Shown piece by piece: positions 29,087-37,179 of a stretch of DNA of 64,000 nt. Both the position numbers and the translations under genes were made by a program. Source of the stretch: Flavobacteriales bacterium (GTDB lineage: Bacteria > Bacteroidota > Bacteroidia > Flavobacteriales_F > PHOS-HE28); assembly GCA_016704485.1 (NCBI GenBank), contig JADJAA010000001.1:2137501-2201500 (forward strand), in the 5' to 3' direction. How positions within the stretch are numbered: the first letter of the stretch is position 1; every line of letters starts with the position of its first letter. Below the pieces are notes generated by a model. That model made no database searches and had not been told where the DNA came from. It worked only from the letters and a program-made list of their open reading frames with translations.

Positions 29087-30801
29087 TGATCACGAGCAAG
29101 CACTATTCAATTCTTGTGACCGCGCTTCTGACCTGCTCCTTGGCGTTCGGGCAAGGAACTGAACCCACAAGCCAGTATGAGATCCAGGGTATCTATAGCC
29201 CTACGTTGATCGATGCCGAGAAGGTTGATGTACGTCCGGAACCGATCGCTACGATCCTGCCGACCTTACCTGTGCGTTATGAAGTGCTGAACGTGAAGGG
29301 CGAAGTACCCGCACGTGTGGACAGCATCGCTGCGGCAAAGCTGAGCGTGCTCGGTTCGAACGAGCGCTTGTACAAGGGTTTCGTTAAAGGTGGATTCGGT
29401 TTATACACCACACCACTGGGCGAGGTTTTCTATGACCAAACGCGTAGCAAGACCAACGGTTACGGGATCCACATGAAACACTTCAGCAGTAACGGTGGTC
29501 TGGATGATGTTGGGCCTAGTGAATACAGCTTCAACAACATCGATGGGTTCTACAAACACAACTTGCCGAAACATGAAGTGAGCGTGCGTTTGATGTACGA
29601 TCGCCGCAGGGTGAGCTACTATGGTTACGAACGAACCGACAGCATTGCCGAGGTCATCAATATTTCACCACCACCTGCAAATGACCAAGTGAAACAAGTG
29701 TACAACGACATCGGTTTTGGTGGACGCGTGCGATCGCTTTACGGTGATAGCAGCAAGATCGCGCACGATGTAGGGCTTGAGGTCCATGCATACAGCAACC
29801 TGACCGGTAGTTCAGAGACCAACGTAAAGATCAATACGGACCTCTCTACCGTTTATGGCAAGGAGACCTATGGTGTTGGGTTGTTGATCGATAACAACGC
29901 ATACAAAGCGCATCGTTACATCGATAGTACCATGCAATTCACCGACGTGCGGCAAAGCGGAACATTGGTCGGGTTGATGCCGAACGTGAGTACGAAAGGA
30001 GATAAGTACGTGGTGAAAGTGGGTGTGGGCATGTACGTCGATGCACTTGGAAAGACCACCTTTCACTTTTACCCGCAGGCCTATCTCAGTTACAATTTGT
30101 TCGATGATATCCTGATCCCATACGTAGGTGTGGATGGTGCTAAACAGCGGAACAGTTTCCGCAGTGTTACACGGATCAACCCTTGGTTGAATGGTGCGCC
30201 AGTGCTAGCGAACAGTAGCAAGATGTATGATATTTACGGCGGCATCCGAGGAAGCCTCAGCAACAGCATTGGTTTCGATGCACGCGTGAGTGCGAGCAAG
30301 GTGAAGGACCGCATGCTCTTCGTGAGCAACCCGTATACGCCCTATGGTGATCAACTATCGATCCTGTACGATGATGTCAGTGTCCTCAACATCAGTGGTG
30401 AACTGCACTACCACGCTCGCGAGGCTTTGGGCGTGACCGCAAGGGTCGATATAAGCAGTTACACGCAGGAGGTCGAGGCCGAAGCATGGAACCTTCCTCC
30501 CTACCAACTTGCGATCGGCGCGAACTATGACGTACGCGATAAACTGATCCTGAAGGTCGAGATGCAGTTCATGGGCTTGCGGAAAGCCAAAGAGGAGATC
30601 CGTACAACTGTCGTTCCTGAATCGAGTGTATTCGATATGAAGGGATACATGGACCTTTATTTGGGCGTGGAATACCGATACACCAAACGGTTAAGTATGT
30701 TCTTGGATCTGAGTAACCTGAGTGCAAGCAAGTACGAACGTTGGCACAGATACACCGTGCAACGTTCCATGGTGCTACTTGGAGCAACCTACGCGTTCTA
30801 A
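29083..30801 (+). CDS. Outer-membrane beta-barrel protein coupled to the TPR protein
   Basis: A 572-residue protein with signal peptide (LVTALLTCSLAFG) and about two dozen amphipathic strands with the alternating aromatic pattern of outer-membrane barrels (FYDQTRSKTNGYGIHMKHFS, YHAREALGVTARVDISSY), ending in the aromatic LLGATYAF. There is no plug domain, so it is not a full TonB-dependent receptor; it may be the barrel half of a TPR-barrel pair. It starts by a 4-bp overlap with the TPR gene. Paired hairpins follow at 30813-30848. Confidence 0.8.
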   Translation: MMITSKHYSILVTALLTCSLAFGQGTEPTSQYEIQGIYSPTLIDAEKVDVRPEPIATILPTLPVRYEVLNVKGEVPARVDSIAAAKLSVLGSNERLYKGFVKGGFGLYTTPLGEVFYDQTRSKTNGYGIHMKHFSSNGGLDDVGPSEYSFNNIDGFYKHNLPKHEVSVRLMYDRRRVSYYGYERTDSIAEVINISPPPANDQVKQVYNDIGFGGRVRSLYGDSSKIAHDVGLEVHAYSNLTGSSETNVKINTDLSTVYGKETYGVGLLIDNNAYKAHRYIDSTMQFTDVRQSGTLVGLMPNVSTKGDKYVVKVGVGMYVDALGKTTFHFYPQAYLSYNLFDDILIPYVGVDGAKQRNSFRSVTRINPWLNGAPVLANSSKMYDIYGGIRGSLSNSIGFDARVSASKVKDRMLFVSNPYTPYGDQLSILYDDVSVLNISGELHYHAREALGVTARVDISSYTQEVEAEAWNLPPYQLAIGANYDVRDKLILKVEMQFMGLRKAKEEIRTTVVPESSVFDMKGYMDLYLGVEYRYTKRLSMFLDLSNLSASKYERWHRYTVQRSMVLLGATYAF

Positions 30802-30812
30802 GCAGGAACACG

Positions 30813-30848
30813 TTCTGCATGGGCTACTGGCACCTGACCTGGTGCCAG
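30813..30848. repeat. Two adjacent hairpins after the outer-membrane gene
   Basis: GAAC-AC-GTTC forms a small stem near 30815-30824, then CTGGCACC (30827-30834) pairs perfectly with GGTGCCAG (30841-30848) around a 6-base loop. No T-run follows, so it is a poor intrinsic terminator but could protect the mRNA end. Confidence 0.5.
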
Positions 30849-31055
30849 CTTGTCGTGAACAAAAAGGTGGTTTGACCGGTGCCTTTGCGCAGGCTATTTT
30901 CCATCCATAGCAATCCATCCGGAATAACCAAATTCCTGACTTCGTTAATTATCAACAAAACCCCCGCTATTGTTGGGAAATAGCTCATTTTGAGTGCTTT
31001 TTTCGGGTATCTTCGCAAGCCCGCTGAACAAGGCGGCAAGATCCAATTTGGAACC

Positions 31056-33029
31056 ATGTCAGAGACAGTTGTAGAAATGAGCGATAAGAAGAAGGCGCCA
31101 GCAAGTTATTCCGCAGATAGTATCCAGGTCCTCGAAGGACTCGAAGCGGTGCGTAAACGCCCGGCGATGTACATAGGCGATATCGGCGCAAAAGGATATC
31201 ATCATCTGGTGTATGAAGTAGTAGATAACTCGATCGACGAAGCCCTAGCTGGTCATTGCGATACCATCGATGTACAGATCACACCGACCAACGGCATCCG
31301 CGTAAAGGACAACGGCCGTGGTATTCCGGTGGATATGCACGCCAAAGAAGGGCGTAGCGCGTTGGAGGTTGTTATGACCGTGCTCCACGCAGGTGGTAAG
31401 TTCGATAAGGACAGCTATAAAGTATCCGGTGGCTTGCACGGTGTTGGTGTGAGCTGCGTGAATGCATTGAGCAGCATGCTCCTTGCAGAAGTTCACCGCG
31501 ATGGCAAAGTGTACCAACAGGAGTACAGCCAAGGAAAGCCCAAGTACCCGGTAAAGGAAGTTGGTACGACCACCGAGCGTGGCACCATCATTCTGTTCCA
31601 GCCGGATCTTACGATCTTTCAGGTAACGGAGTATAACTTCGATACCCTTGCTACACGTCTGCGTGAATTGTCGTTCCTGAACAAAGGGATCCGTTTGAGA
31701 TTGACCGACGAGCGGAAGACGTTGGAGGACGGTTCATTCCACACCGAGGAATTCTTCAGTGAATTGGGCTTGCCTGAGTTCGTGCGTTACCTGGATGGAA
31801 CACGTAACCCGATCATTGAATCGGTGATCCACATCGAAGGCGAAAAACAGGATATTCCCGTTGAGATCGCCATGGTCTACAACGATTCCTATGCGGAGAA
31901 CCTGCACTCGTACGTGAACAACATCAACACGCACGAAGGTGGAACACACCTTGCTGGATTCCGCAGCGGACTTACGCGTACGTTGAAGAAATACGCGGAA
32001 AGCACAGGTGCAACGAAGAACCTGAAATTCGAGATCGCTGGTGATGACTTCCGCGAGGGTCTTACTTGTGTGATCAGTGTAAAAGTGCAAGAGCCTCAAT
32101 TCGAGGGACAGACCAAGACCAAGCTGGGTAACAGCGAAGTGATGGGTGCCGTGAACCAGGCGGTAAGTGAAATGCTCGAGAATTACCTCGAGGAGAATCC
32201 GAAGGATGCAAAGCTGATCGTGGACAAGGTGATCCTTGCTGCAACGGCCCGGCACGCTGCTAAAAAAGCACGTGAACTTGTACAACGCAAAGGTGCCTTC
32301 TCCGGAGGTGGCCTGCCGGGTAAATTGGCCGATTGCCAAAGCAAGGATGCCAGTGCCAGCGAGCTCTTCATGGTGGAAGGAGATTCCGCTGGTGGTACGG
32401 CCAAACAAGGTCGTAACCGCGAATTCCAAGCGATCCTTCCACTGCGCGGTAAGATCCTGAACGTGGAGAAAGCCATGCAGCACAAGATCCTCGAGAACGA
32501 AGAGATCCGGAATATCTACACGGCACTTGGTGTATTCATCGGTACGGAAGAGGATAGCAAGGCTTTGAACATGACAAAGCTTCGCTACCACAAGATCGTG
32601 ATCATGTGCGACGCTGACATCGACGGCAGCCACATCCAAACGCTGATCATGACCTTCTTCTTCCGGCACATGCAACCGCTGATCGAACAAGGCTATCTCT
32701 ACATTGCTACTCCACCACTGTACCTTCTCAAAAAAGGAAAGGAACTCGTGTATTGCTGGAGCGATGCCGAGCGCGACCGTGAAATGCTACGCATGAAAGG
32801 CGATAAGGATGTCCACGTGGGCATACAGCGTTACAAAGGTCTGGGAGAGATGAATGCCGAGCAGCTATGGGAAACCACCATGGATCCGGAACGTCGCACC
32901 TTGCGCCAAATAACCATCGAGAATGGTGCAGAGGCCGACCGTGTTTTCAGCATGCTAATGGGTGATGAAGTACCACCACGCCGCGAGTTCATTGAGAAGA
33001 ACGCGATCTACGCGAAACTGGACGTTTGA
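31056..33029 (+). CDS. gyrB: DNA gyrase subunit B
   Basis: A 657-residue type IIA topoisomerase subunit. It has the GHKL ATPase domain (EVVDNSIDEALAGHCD, DNGRGIP, GGLHGVGVSCVNALS), transducer domain, TOPRIM domain (LFMVEGDSAGGTAKQGRNR, CDADIDGSHI) and the C-terminal QRYKGLGEMN motif. With GyrA it introduces negative supercoils. An in-frame TTG at 30990 would add 22 residues of unrelated sequence; the ATG at 31056 is preferred, and a second ATG follows at 31077. A TATCTTCG element at 31008-31015 may be the -7 promoter box. A strong terminator closes the gene. Confidence 0.97.
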   Translation: MSETVVEMSDKKKAPASYSADSIQVLEGLEAVRKRPAMYIGDIGAKGYHHLVYEVVDNSIDEALAGHCDTIDVQITPTNGIRVKDNGRGIPVDMHAKEGRSALEVVMTVLHAGGKFDKDSYKVSGGLHGVGVSCVNALSSMLLAEVHRDGKVYQQEYSQGKPKYPVKEVGTTTERGTIILFQPDLTIFQVTEYNFDTLATRLRELSFLNKGIRLRLTDERKTLEDGSFHTEEFFSELGLPEFVRYLDGTRNPIIESVIHIEGEKQDIPVEIAMVYNDSYAENLHSYVNNINTHEGGTHLAGFRSGLTRTLKKYAESTGATKNLKFEIAGDDFREGLTCVISVKVQEPQFEGQTKTKLGNSEVMGAVNQAVSEMLENYLEENPKDAKLIVDKVILAATARHAAKKARELVQRKGAFSGGGLPGKLADCQSKDASASELFMVEGDSAGGTAKQGRNREFQAILPLRGKILNVEKAMQHKILENEEIRNIYTALGVFIGTEEDSKALNMTKLRYHKIVIMCDADIDGSHIQTLIMTFFFRHMQPLIEQGYLYIATPPLYLLKKGKELVYCWSDAERDREMLRMKGDKDVHVGIQRYKGLGEMNAEQLWETTMDPERRTLRQITIENGAEADRVFSMLMGDEVPPRREFIEKNAIYAKLDV

Positions 33030-33051
33030 TCCAACGTATTTCCTGAAACTG

Positions 33052-33085
33052 AAAGAACCCTGGAGCGATCTGGGGTTCTTTTTTC
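33052..33085 (+). terminator. Rho-independent terminator of gyrB
   Basis: AAAGAACCC (33052-33060) pairs with GGGTTCTTT (33073-33081) around a 12-base loop and is followed by more T residues. The stem matches the terminator at 8982-9011. Confidence 0.88.
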
Positions 33086-33124
33086 ATTGGGGTATGGGTT
33101 GTTGATTGGGCTGACGTTTTGGAG

Positions 33125-33228
33125 CTACCCGAAGGGCGGGACTTTTATCCCAAAACTTGAATTGAAAAACTAAACTACCATTAACCACAAAACTGTCTTT
33201 GGAACACAAAACTCCGCCTTTTGGGTAG
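33125..33228. repeat. Long interrupted inverted repeat downstream of gyrB
   Basis: CTACCC-gaag-GGCGG-(gac)-TTTT at 33125-33145 is mirrored by AAAA-(ct)-CCGCC-tttt-GGGTAG at 33208-33228. The arms pair in three blocks separated by equal-sized internal loops, with about 60 bp between the arms. A 78-codon open frame across it is best explained by the repeat and is not listed as a gene. It marks the left border of the AT-rich island. Confidence 0.7.
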
Positions 33229-33320
33229 GTGCTATTATCGGCTGCCCTTCTTTCCGTCCGAATAAATGTGGTCCAGATGTTTACCCAAATTTTATTAAGG
33301 GCGATGTCTAACATTGTCAT

Positions 33321-33890
33321 TTAGTATTGAATTGAAGATGCTTGTAAACTGTATGGGTCTACTTGATAGTTATAAAAAACTCTTATTGTACTGTCAGGCA
33401 TTTTTCTGCTTACTCTAACATTGGGATTGTTTTTTTCTTGTGGCAAAACCCAGATGAATAAATGTTCTTTTCCGTTAGAGGCTGAATCAAGATAATTGTC
33501 TAATTCTTTTACCTCGTCAATAGCAAGAATCGTTTTACGAATTGTGTCAACCCTGTCCTCACGAAACAAAGAGTCAACTTGAAAGTCAAACTTTTTTTTC
33601 CAGTTGCTGCCAAGTTTATTGTCCAAATATTTTGTCGTTACAGAATTATATATGTCAACACCATTAACTAGGGGAGTTGTCACCAAACAGCCAGCGACAA
33701 TGTCGTAGGTGAATCCAAAATTTGCTGCAATTTTTACAGCTTGTTCGTCTGTATTCATTGCCTCTCCATATTGCAAGATTCTCGGTCTGTTTTGTGCAAT
33801 GTCCCATTTTGCTGTAAAATAATTGTATGGAGTAAACAGTCCGCAGAAGAAATACAGAACTATGAGTCCGCTTACAACTACAATTGTCAC
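33321..33890 (-). CDS. Hypothetical single-pass membrane protein in cassette-like context
   Basis: A protein of at least 189 residues with an N-terminal membrane segment (VVVSGLIVLYFFCGLF) and a soluble domain without known motifs. The listed start is a GTG. The reading frame stays open for 13 codons upstream and would encode ITKRPKILL before it, a typical basic N-terminus, beginning with ATT at 33917; a non-canonical ATT start or a base error is possible. Composition is AT-rich (19 of 60 G+C in 33601-33660). It lies on the minus strand between cassette-like sites; function unknown. Confidence 0.6.
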   Translation of the reverse strand: MTIVVVSGLIVLYFFCGLFTPYNYFTAKWDIAQNRPRILQYGEAMNTDEQAVKIAANFGFTYDIVAGCLVTTPLVNGVDIYNSVTTKYLDNKLGSNWKKKFDFQVDSLFREDRVDTIRKTILAIDEVKELDNYLDSASNGKEHLFIWVLPQEKNNPNVRVSRKMPDSTIRVFYNYQVDPYSLQASSIQY

Positions 33891-33961
33891 AAGTAATATT
33901 TTAGGTCTTTTCGTAATTCTCGATTGATGTTAGAACTATCGCTATAGGTTTGCCGATTACG

Positions 33962-34025
33962 GTTAGGCTATGCGCAACCAATGCGTCGGCTTGTGTGTGG
34001 GCGGTTGTGTATAGCCGTTGTTAGC
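33962..34025 (-). repeat. attC-like site A
   Basis: The plus strand has GTTAGGC (33962-33968, matching the attC core GTTRRRY), then GGCTATGCGCAACC (33966-33979), a 23-bp spacer, GGTTGTGTATAGCC (34003-34016) pairing with the former allowing G-T pairs, and GTTAGC (34020-34025). It separates two minus-strand genes, as attC sites separate integron cassettes. Confidence 0.5.
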
Positions 34026-34038
34026 GGTCGTTTCCTTT

Positions 34039-34560
34039 TCAGACATGACGGATTGTTGGTAAATACCGCTTAGATGTACGGTATGGCCTATTGCTTGCCT
34101 GGATGCCAAATCTGTTCGTCCGAAATGTCATTAGGTTAGTAATATAGCAAGGAACTATAATTTCTTGTCCATCCATTCCAACGACACAAAAATATTCATG
34201 GTTCGACCAAGGAAGTCTTGCTGGACCCATGCTTTCATAATGCTCAATATGCTTAATATCGGCGTATTTGATCTCAGTGGAAGTCTTGGTTCGTCTGTCT
34301 AATATCGTAATAGCATTTTTGGAAAGGATCAGCTCCTTTCTAATCGAGTGCCTCAAATAATCAAAATGTATGTATAGCCCCATAATGGCTATTGTCCATA
34401 TAATCAGTTCGAATGAGATCGTTAAAATACGAGAGTTATTAGCCGCAGGAATTAGCCTGAAGCTGAAACTTATGTAGATAGCAAGAATCAAGAATATCCA
34501 AATGACAAATGACTTTATTAATGCTCGATAAAAGGTAATCGCATAGATGTCATCCGTCAT
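34039..34560 (-). CDS. Hypothetical membrane protein with PH-like domain
   Basis: A 173-residue protein with two membrane helices near the N-terminus (SFVIWIFLILAIYISFSF and ISFELIIWTIAIMGLYIHF), then a beta-rich cytoplasmic region (LILSKNAITILDRRTK, YADIKHIEHYESM) that resembles bacterial PH-like (bPH/YcxB-type) domains; this similarity is by eye only. The start ATG lies 35 bp inside the boundary formed by site B and the stop lies 14 bp before site A, the spacing typical of a gene cassette. Function unknown. Confidence 0.65.
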   Translation of the reverse strand: MTDDIYAITFYRALIKSFVIWIFLILAIYISFSFRLIPAANNSRILTISFELIIWTIAIMGLYIHFDYLRHSIRKELILSKNAITILDRRTKTSTEIKYADIKHIEHYESMGPARLPWSNHEYFCVVGMDGQEIIVPCYITNLMTFRTNRFGIQASNRPYRTSKRYLPTIRHV

Positions 34561-34594
34561 TTTGTCAAACGTCGATGGTGTATTGGAAATGACC

Positions 34595-34663
34595 GCTAAC
34601 GTTCAGGCTATGCGCAGCGTGTTGAGGTTGTGCGTTGGCAAGTTGCGCATAGCCCTTGTTAGC
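34595..34663 (-). repeat. attC-like site B
   Basis: GCTAAC (34595-34600), GGCTATGCGCA (34606-34616), a 27-bp spacer, TGCGCATAGCC (34644-34654) and GTTAGC (34658-34663) form a perfect nested inverted repeat. Outer cores differ from GTTRRRY at the sixth base. It is the cleanest of the three sites and lies between two minus-strand genes. Confidence 0.6.
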
Positions 34664-34669
34664 AGCCGT

Positions 34670-35236
34670 TCATTTATATTCTTCGAATGGGAAAGTAAGA
34701 AAGAAGGATAAGGTATCAGGAAGGCCAAGGGTTCTTCGTTTTTCGATGAATTCATCGTAGGAGTACGTACCAAACACCTGGAAGTCATTATTGATGTCCA
34801 CTATGTACCATTTTGGAAGTACTTTATAGTCAGTGGTTGAATCTGTTTTAAGCTCTACGAAAGGATATCGCAAATGCCATTTGCCATACATATTGACAAC
34901 ATCTTGTCTGCGGTGGAACAAGAAGTAGGCTATGTCGGCCGAGTCCTTGATTTCTCTGAAAATTATCCGAGATCCGATTGTATCGGTCGGAATTCCGTGA
35001 GGATATGGATGTGATTGAGCAATAACAAAATTATCAGTCCAGCCAATTTTGGTAATAGTACTTTTGACCACGGCCGATGAACTGCTCTTCTTGAATAGTG
35101 CCATCTCTTCCATACTGAACATTGCGCTGAGGCGTAACCCACCGGGTAGTTCCCTATGATATACCGATGGATTATCGCCAAAGTAGCACCCTTGCAGACA
35201 GAGAATTAGTAAACCGAGAGGGAGAGTGTTTTTCAT
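34670..35236 (-). CDS. Hypothetical lipoprotein in cassette-like context
   Basis: A 188-residue predicted lipoprotein: MKNTLPLGLLILCLQGC gives a lipobox LQGC with Cys at residue 17. The rest is a mixed alpha/beta domain without a recognised motif (FSMEEMALFKKSSSSAVVKS, IIFREIKDSADIAYFLFHRR). An upstream in-frame ATG at 35260 falls inside the site C core, so the ATG at 35236 is chosen. The stop is 6 bp from site B. Function unknown. Confidence 0.65.
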   Translation of the reverse strand: MKNTLPLGLLILCLQGCYFGDNPSVYHRELPGGLRLSAMFSMEEMALFKKSSSSAVVKSTITKIGWTDNFVIAQSHPYPHGIPTDTIGSRIIFREIKDSADIAYFLFHRRQDVVNMYGKWHLRYPFVELKTDSTTDYKVLPKWYIVDINNDFQVFGTYSYDEFIEKRRTLGLPDTLSFFLTFPFEEYK

Positions 35237-35248
35237 TCTTGAATGGCT

Positions 35249-35435
35249 GCTAACGATCATGTAAGTAACAATATGATATACACAGTTATGACTTGGGATT
35301 GTCTAATGGTTTGGCTCCGAGTTGGATATGTTGCGAAATGGTATTAAGCTAGTTGCTGATTTTTGCAAAACTTCGCCAATCGAAGTGGAGGGTTTTGACG
35401 TTGGTTAGTGGGTTGTTCGTACGCCGTTGTTAAGC
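35249..35435 (-). repeat. attC-like site C (large)
   Basis: Read on the plus strand, GCTAAC (35249-35254) at one end and GTTAAGC (35429-35435, matching GTTRRRY) at the other flank about 175 bp that contain an inner CTTCG-ccaat-CGAAG hairpin. Flanking bases match sites A and B. This 260-bp gap holds no gene. Confidence 0.45.
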
Positions 35436-35521
35436 GGTTACAATGCCAAGATACGCTAAGAACCAAGTGTTAGAAAGGCACCGGATCCTTCTTTCGAAAA
35501 ATCACTTGGCGGTGGTTCGGA

Positions 35522-36571
35522 TCACACCTTACCGTACCAACTTCCGCGGCCTTGCCCATGCGCTTTCAAGTGGCCATCTGCGACCAAGGAGCGGAAGTGC
35601 ATTTTTAAGGTATTGCGGCTCTTACCGGTCAACTTGATCATGCCGGCCATGGTTACGCTGCCATGTTGTTTTACATGGTCAAGTATTTGTACGGAAAGTT
35701 CGGGAATGGTAGCGACTATGATCTTTTCCCGTTCTACCTTTTCTGCTAGGTTGCTCACTTGTTTCGATAACGACTTTAAGAAGAAGATCAGCCAAGGCTC
35801 CCAATCCGGCTCATTGGTCCGAATTGTGACCTGTGTTCTTCGCAAGGCCAGGTAATATTTTTCCTTGTTGGCCTCGATTACACTTTCCAGCGAACTGTAA
35901 GGTACATACGCATAACCCGAGCGAAGCAATAATAGGGTGGTAAGTGCTCTACTCAACCGACCGTTGCCATCTTGGAAAGGATGTATTGCAAGAAAGGTCA
36001 CAATGAAATTCGCGATGACCAATAACAGGTGAAGCGTTCTATGCTCGAATTGTTCATTGGTCCATTCAAGGAGTTCGGTCATTAGTCTTGGCGTGTCGAA
36101 GACCGAAGCCGTGACAAAGACGACCCCGACCTCTTTTCCTTCCCCATCAAATGCAACAACGTTGTTGGACACGGACTTATACGCACCACGATGACGCGTG
36201 TCCTTTTCGCTATATTTAAGAAGGTCTCTGTGCAATTGCTGAATGTGGCTTTCTGTTAGGTCGATGTGCTTCCAGGACTCGAACACCATTTCCATAACGT
36301 AAGCATAGCCTGCAACCTCTTGTTCATCTCGGGAGCCAAAGGACTTTACTTCCAAGTTGGAGAGGATCCGCTCTACTTCTGCATCGGAAAGCTGACTACC
36401 TTCAATGCGCGTGGAAGATCCGATGCTTTCTATGGTAGCCACTCTTCGAAGCGCCCGTAAACGCTCCGGAGCCAGGGTCCCGATCGCACGCCAAGTTCCC
36501 TTGAATTCGTCGATCCCGGCGATCAGTGCAAGAATCTCGGGAGTGATGCGAAGCTTAGCAATATCGATCAT
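35522..36571 (-). CDS. Fic family AMP-transferase with C-terminal winged helix
   Basis: A 349-residue Fic protein, typically transferring AMP from ATP to target proteins. The active-site motif HPFQDGNGRLSR is complete. The N-terminal inhibitory helix motif (S/T)xxxE(G/N) is present as STRIEG, placing it in class II with an intramolecular brake. The C-terminal 60 residues (GSVTMAGMIKLTGKSRNTLKMHF) form a winged helix-turn-helix that probably binds DNA or a partner. ATG at 36571 is preferred over TTG at 36580. Six TACACCC-type repeats overlap and precede the start, suggesting autoregulation. Confidence 0.92.
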   Translation of the reverse strand: MIDIAKLRITPEILALIAGIDEFKGTWRAIGTLAPERLRALRRVATIESIGSSTRIEGSQLSDAEVERILSNLEVKSFGSRDEQEVAGYAYVMEMVFESWKHIDLTESHIQQLHRDLLKYSEKDTRHRGAYKSVSNNVVAFDGEGKEVGVVFVTASVFDTPRLMTELLEWTNEQFEHRTLHLLLVIANFIVTFLAIHPFQDGNGRLSRALTTLLLLRSGYAYVPYSSLESVIEANKEKYYLALRRTQVTIRTNEPDWEPWLIFFLKSLSKQVSNLAEKVEREKIIVATIPELSVQILDHVKQHGSVTMAGMIKLTGKSRNTLKMHFRSLVADGHLKAHGQGRGSWYGKV

Positions 36572-36644
36572 TATACCCAATTATACACCCAATTACACCC
36601 ATTTGTTTCGGATATCACACCCAAAGATACACCCATTTACACCC
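36572..36644 (-). promoter_or_regulatory. Six-copy TACACCC operator-like array at the fic promoter
   Basis: On the plus strand TAYACCC/ACACCC ends at 36578, 36590, 36600, 36622, 36634 and 36644. The spacings are 12, 10, 22, 12, 10, so a three-box module is repeated with a 44-bp offset. On the minus strand TATCTTTG (36629-36622), an exact TAnnTTTG -7 box, lies inside the array, so a bound protein would cover the fic promoter. Confidence 0.65.
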
Positions 36645-36813
36645 AATTATAGGATTCGTGTTTTTGACCCGTGTAGGAAGGTCTTGACCAAGTTCCCTAG
36701 ACCATTGGAATAGTGTTTGCCTTAGCCGACTATGGGAGACCGAATTATGCTATTAAATTTGGTAACATGGCTTTTCAACGGCAAGGTACTGAAACCGAGA
36801 TGTGGTGGTGAAA

Positions 36814-37116
36814 ATGGTTGTGAACTACTCAAGCATTGATCCGATAATCGAATTGTGGTGTAAGGATAACGGTCTTCACCTTTACCGATTGAATCAGGAT
36901 GTGCAAATACGCTCTGTGATACTCAATTCTAGAAATCAAACAAAGTGTCAGATATGGGTTGACAAACCAGACGCGGATGGAAATTCATTCGTACATGTAT
37001 GGGATTATTCAACTAAGAAATTGGATATTCCAACATCAGACGTTGATCTGCGACGCTCATTGGATAATGCACTTGAAGTCGCAACGAAATGGCTCGGTGA
37101 TGGACACTCACTATGA
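36814..37116 (+). CDS. Small hypothetical protein
   Basis: A 100-residue protein starting MVVNYSSIDPIIELWCKDNG, with a compact alpha/beta pattern and no membrane segment or known motif. Upstream GTG codons (36802-36810) are in frame, but the ATG at 36814 is more likely. It is AT-rich like the rest of the 33-37 kb island and is divergent from fic. It could be an immunity-type small protein by size and context, but nothing in the sequence shows this. Confidence 0.5.
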   Translation: MVVNYSSIDPIIELWCKDNGLHLYRLNQDVQIRSVILNSRNQTKCQIWVDKPDADGNSFVHVWDYSTKKLDIPTSDVDLRRSLDNALEVATKWLGDGHSL

Positions 37117-37179
37117 GCCTGGAGTGATGTGGCTAAAAGTTAAACCTCCACCAAAGGCGACCCTGTGCCTAGAAACGAA

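Noticed and set aside
30990..31055. TTG start for gyrB
   Set aside because: It adds residues unlike any GyrB N-terminus and overlaps the probable -7 box; ATG 31056 fits.
31734..32690. 318-codon open frame opposite gyrB
   Set aside because: Antisense to highly conserved gyrB domains; explained by codon bias on the coding strand.
33084..33320. 78-codon minus-strand open frame next to the gyrB terminator
   Set aside because: It consists mainly of the two arms of the inverted repeat at 33125-33228 and runs into the gyrB terminator; no protein-like conservation is visible.
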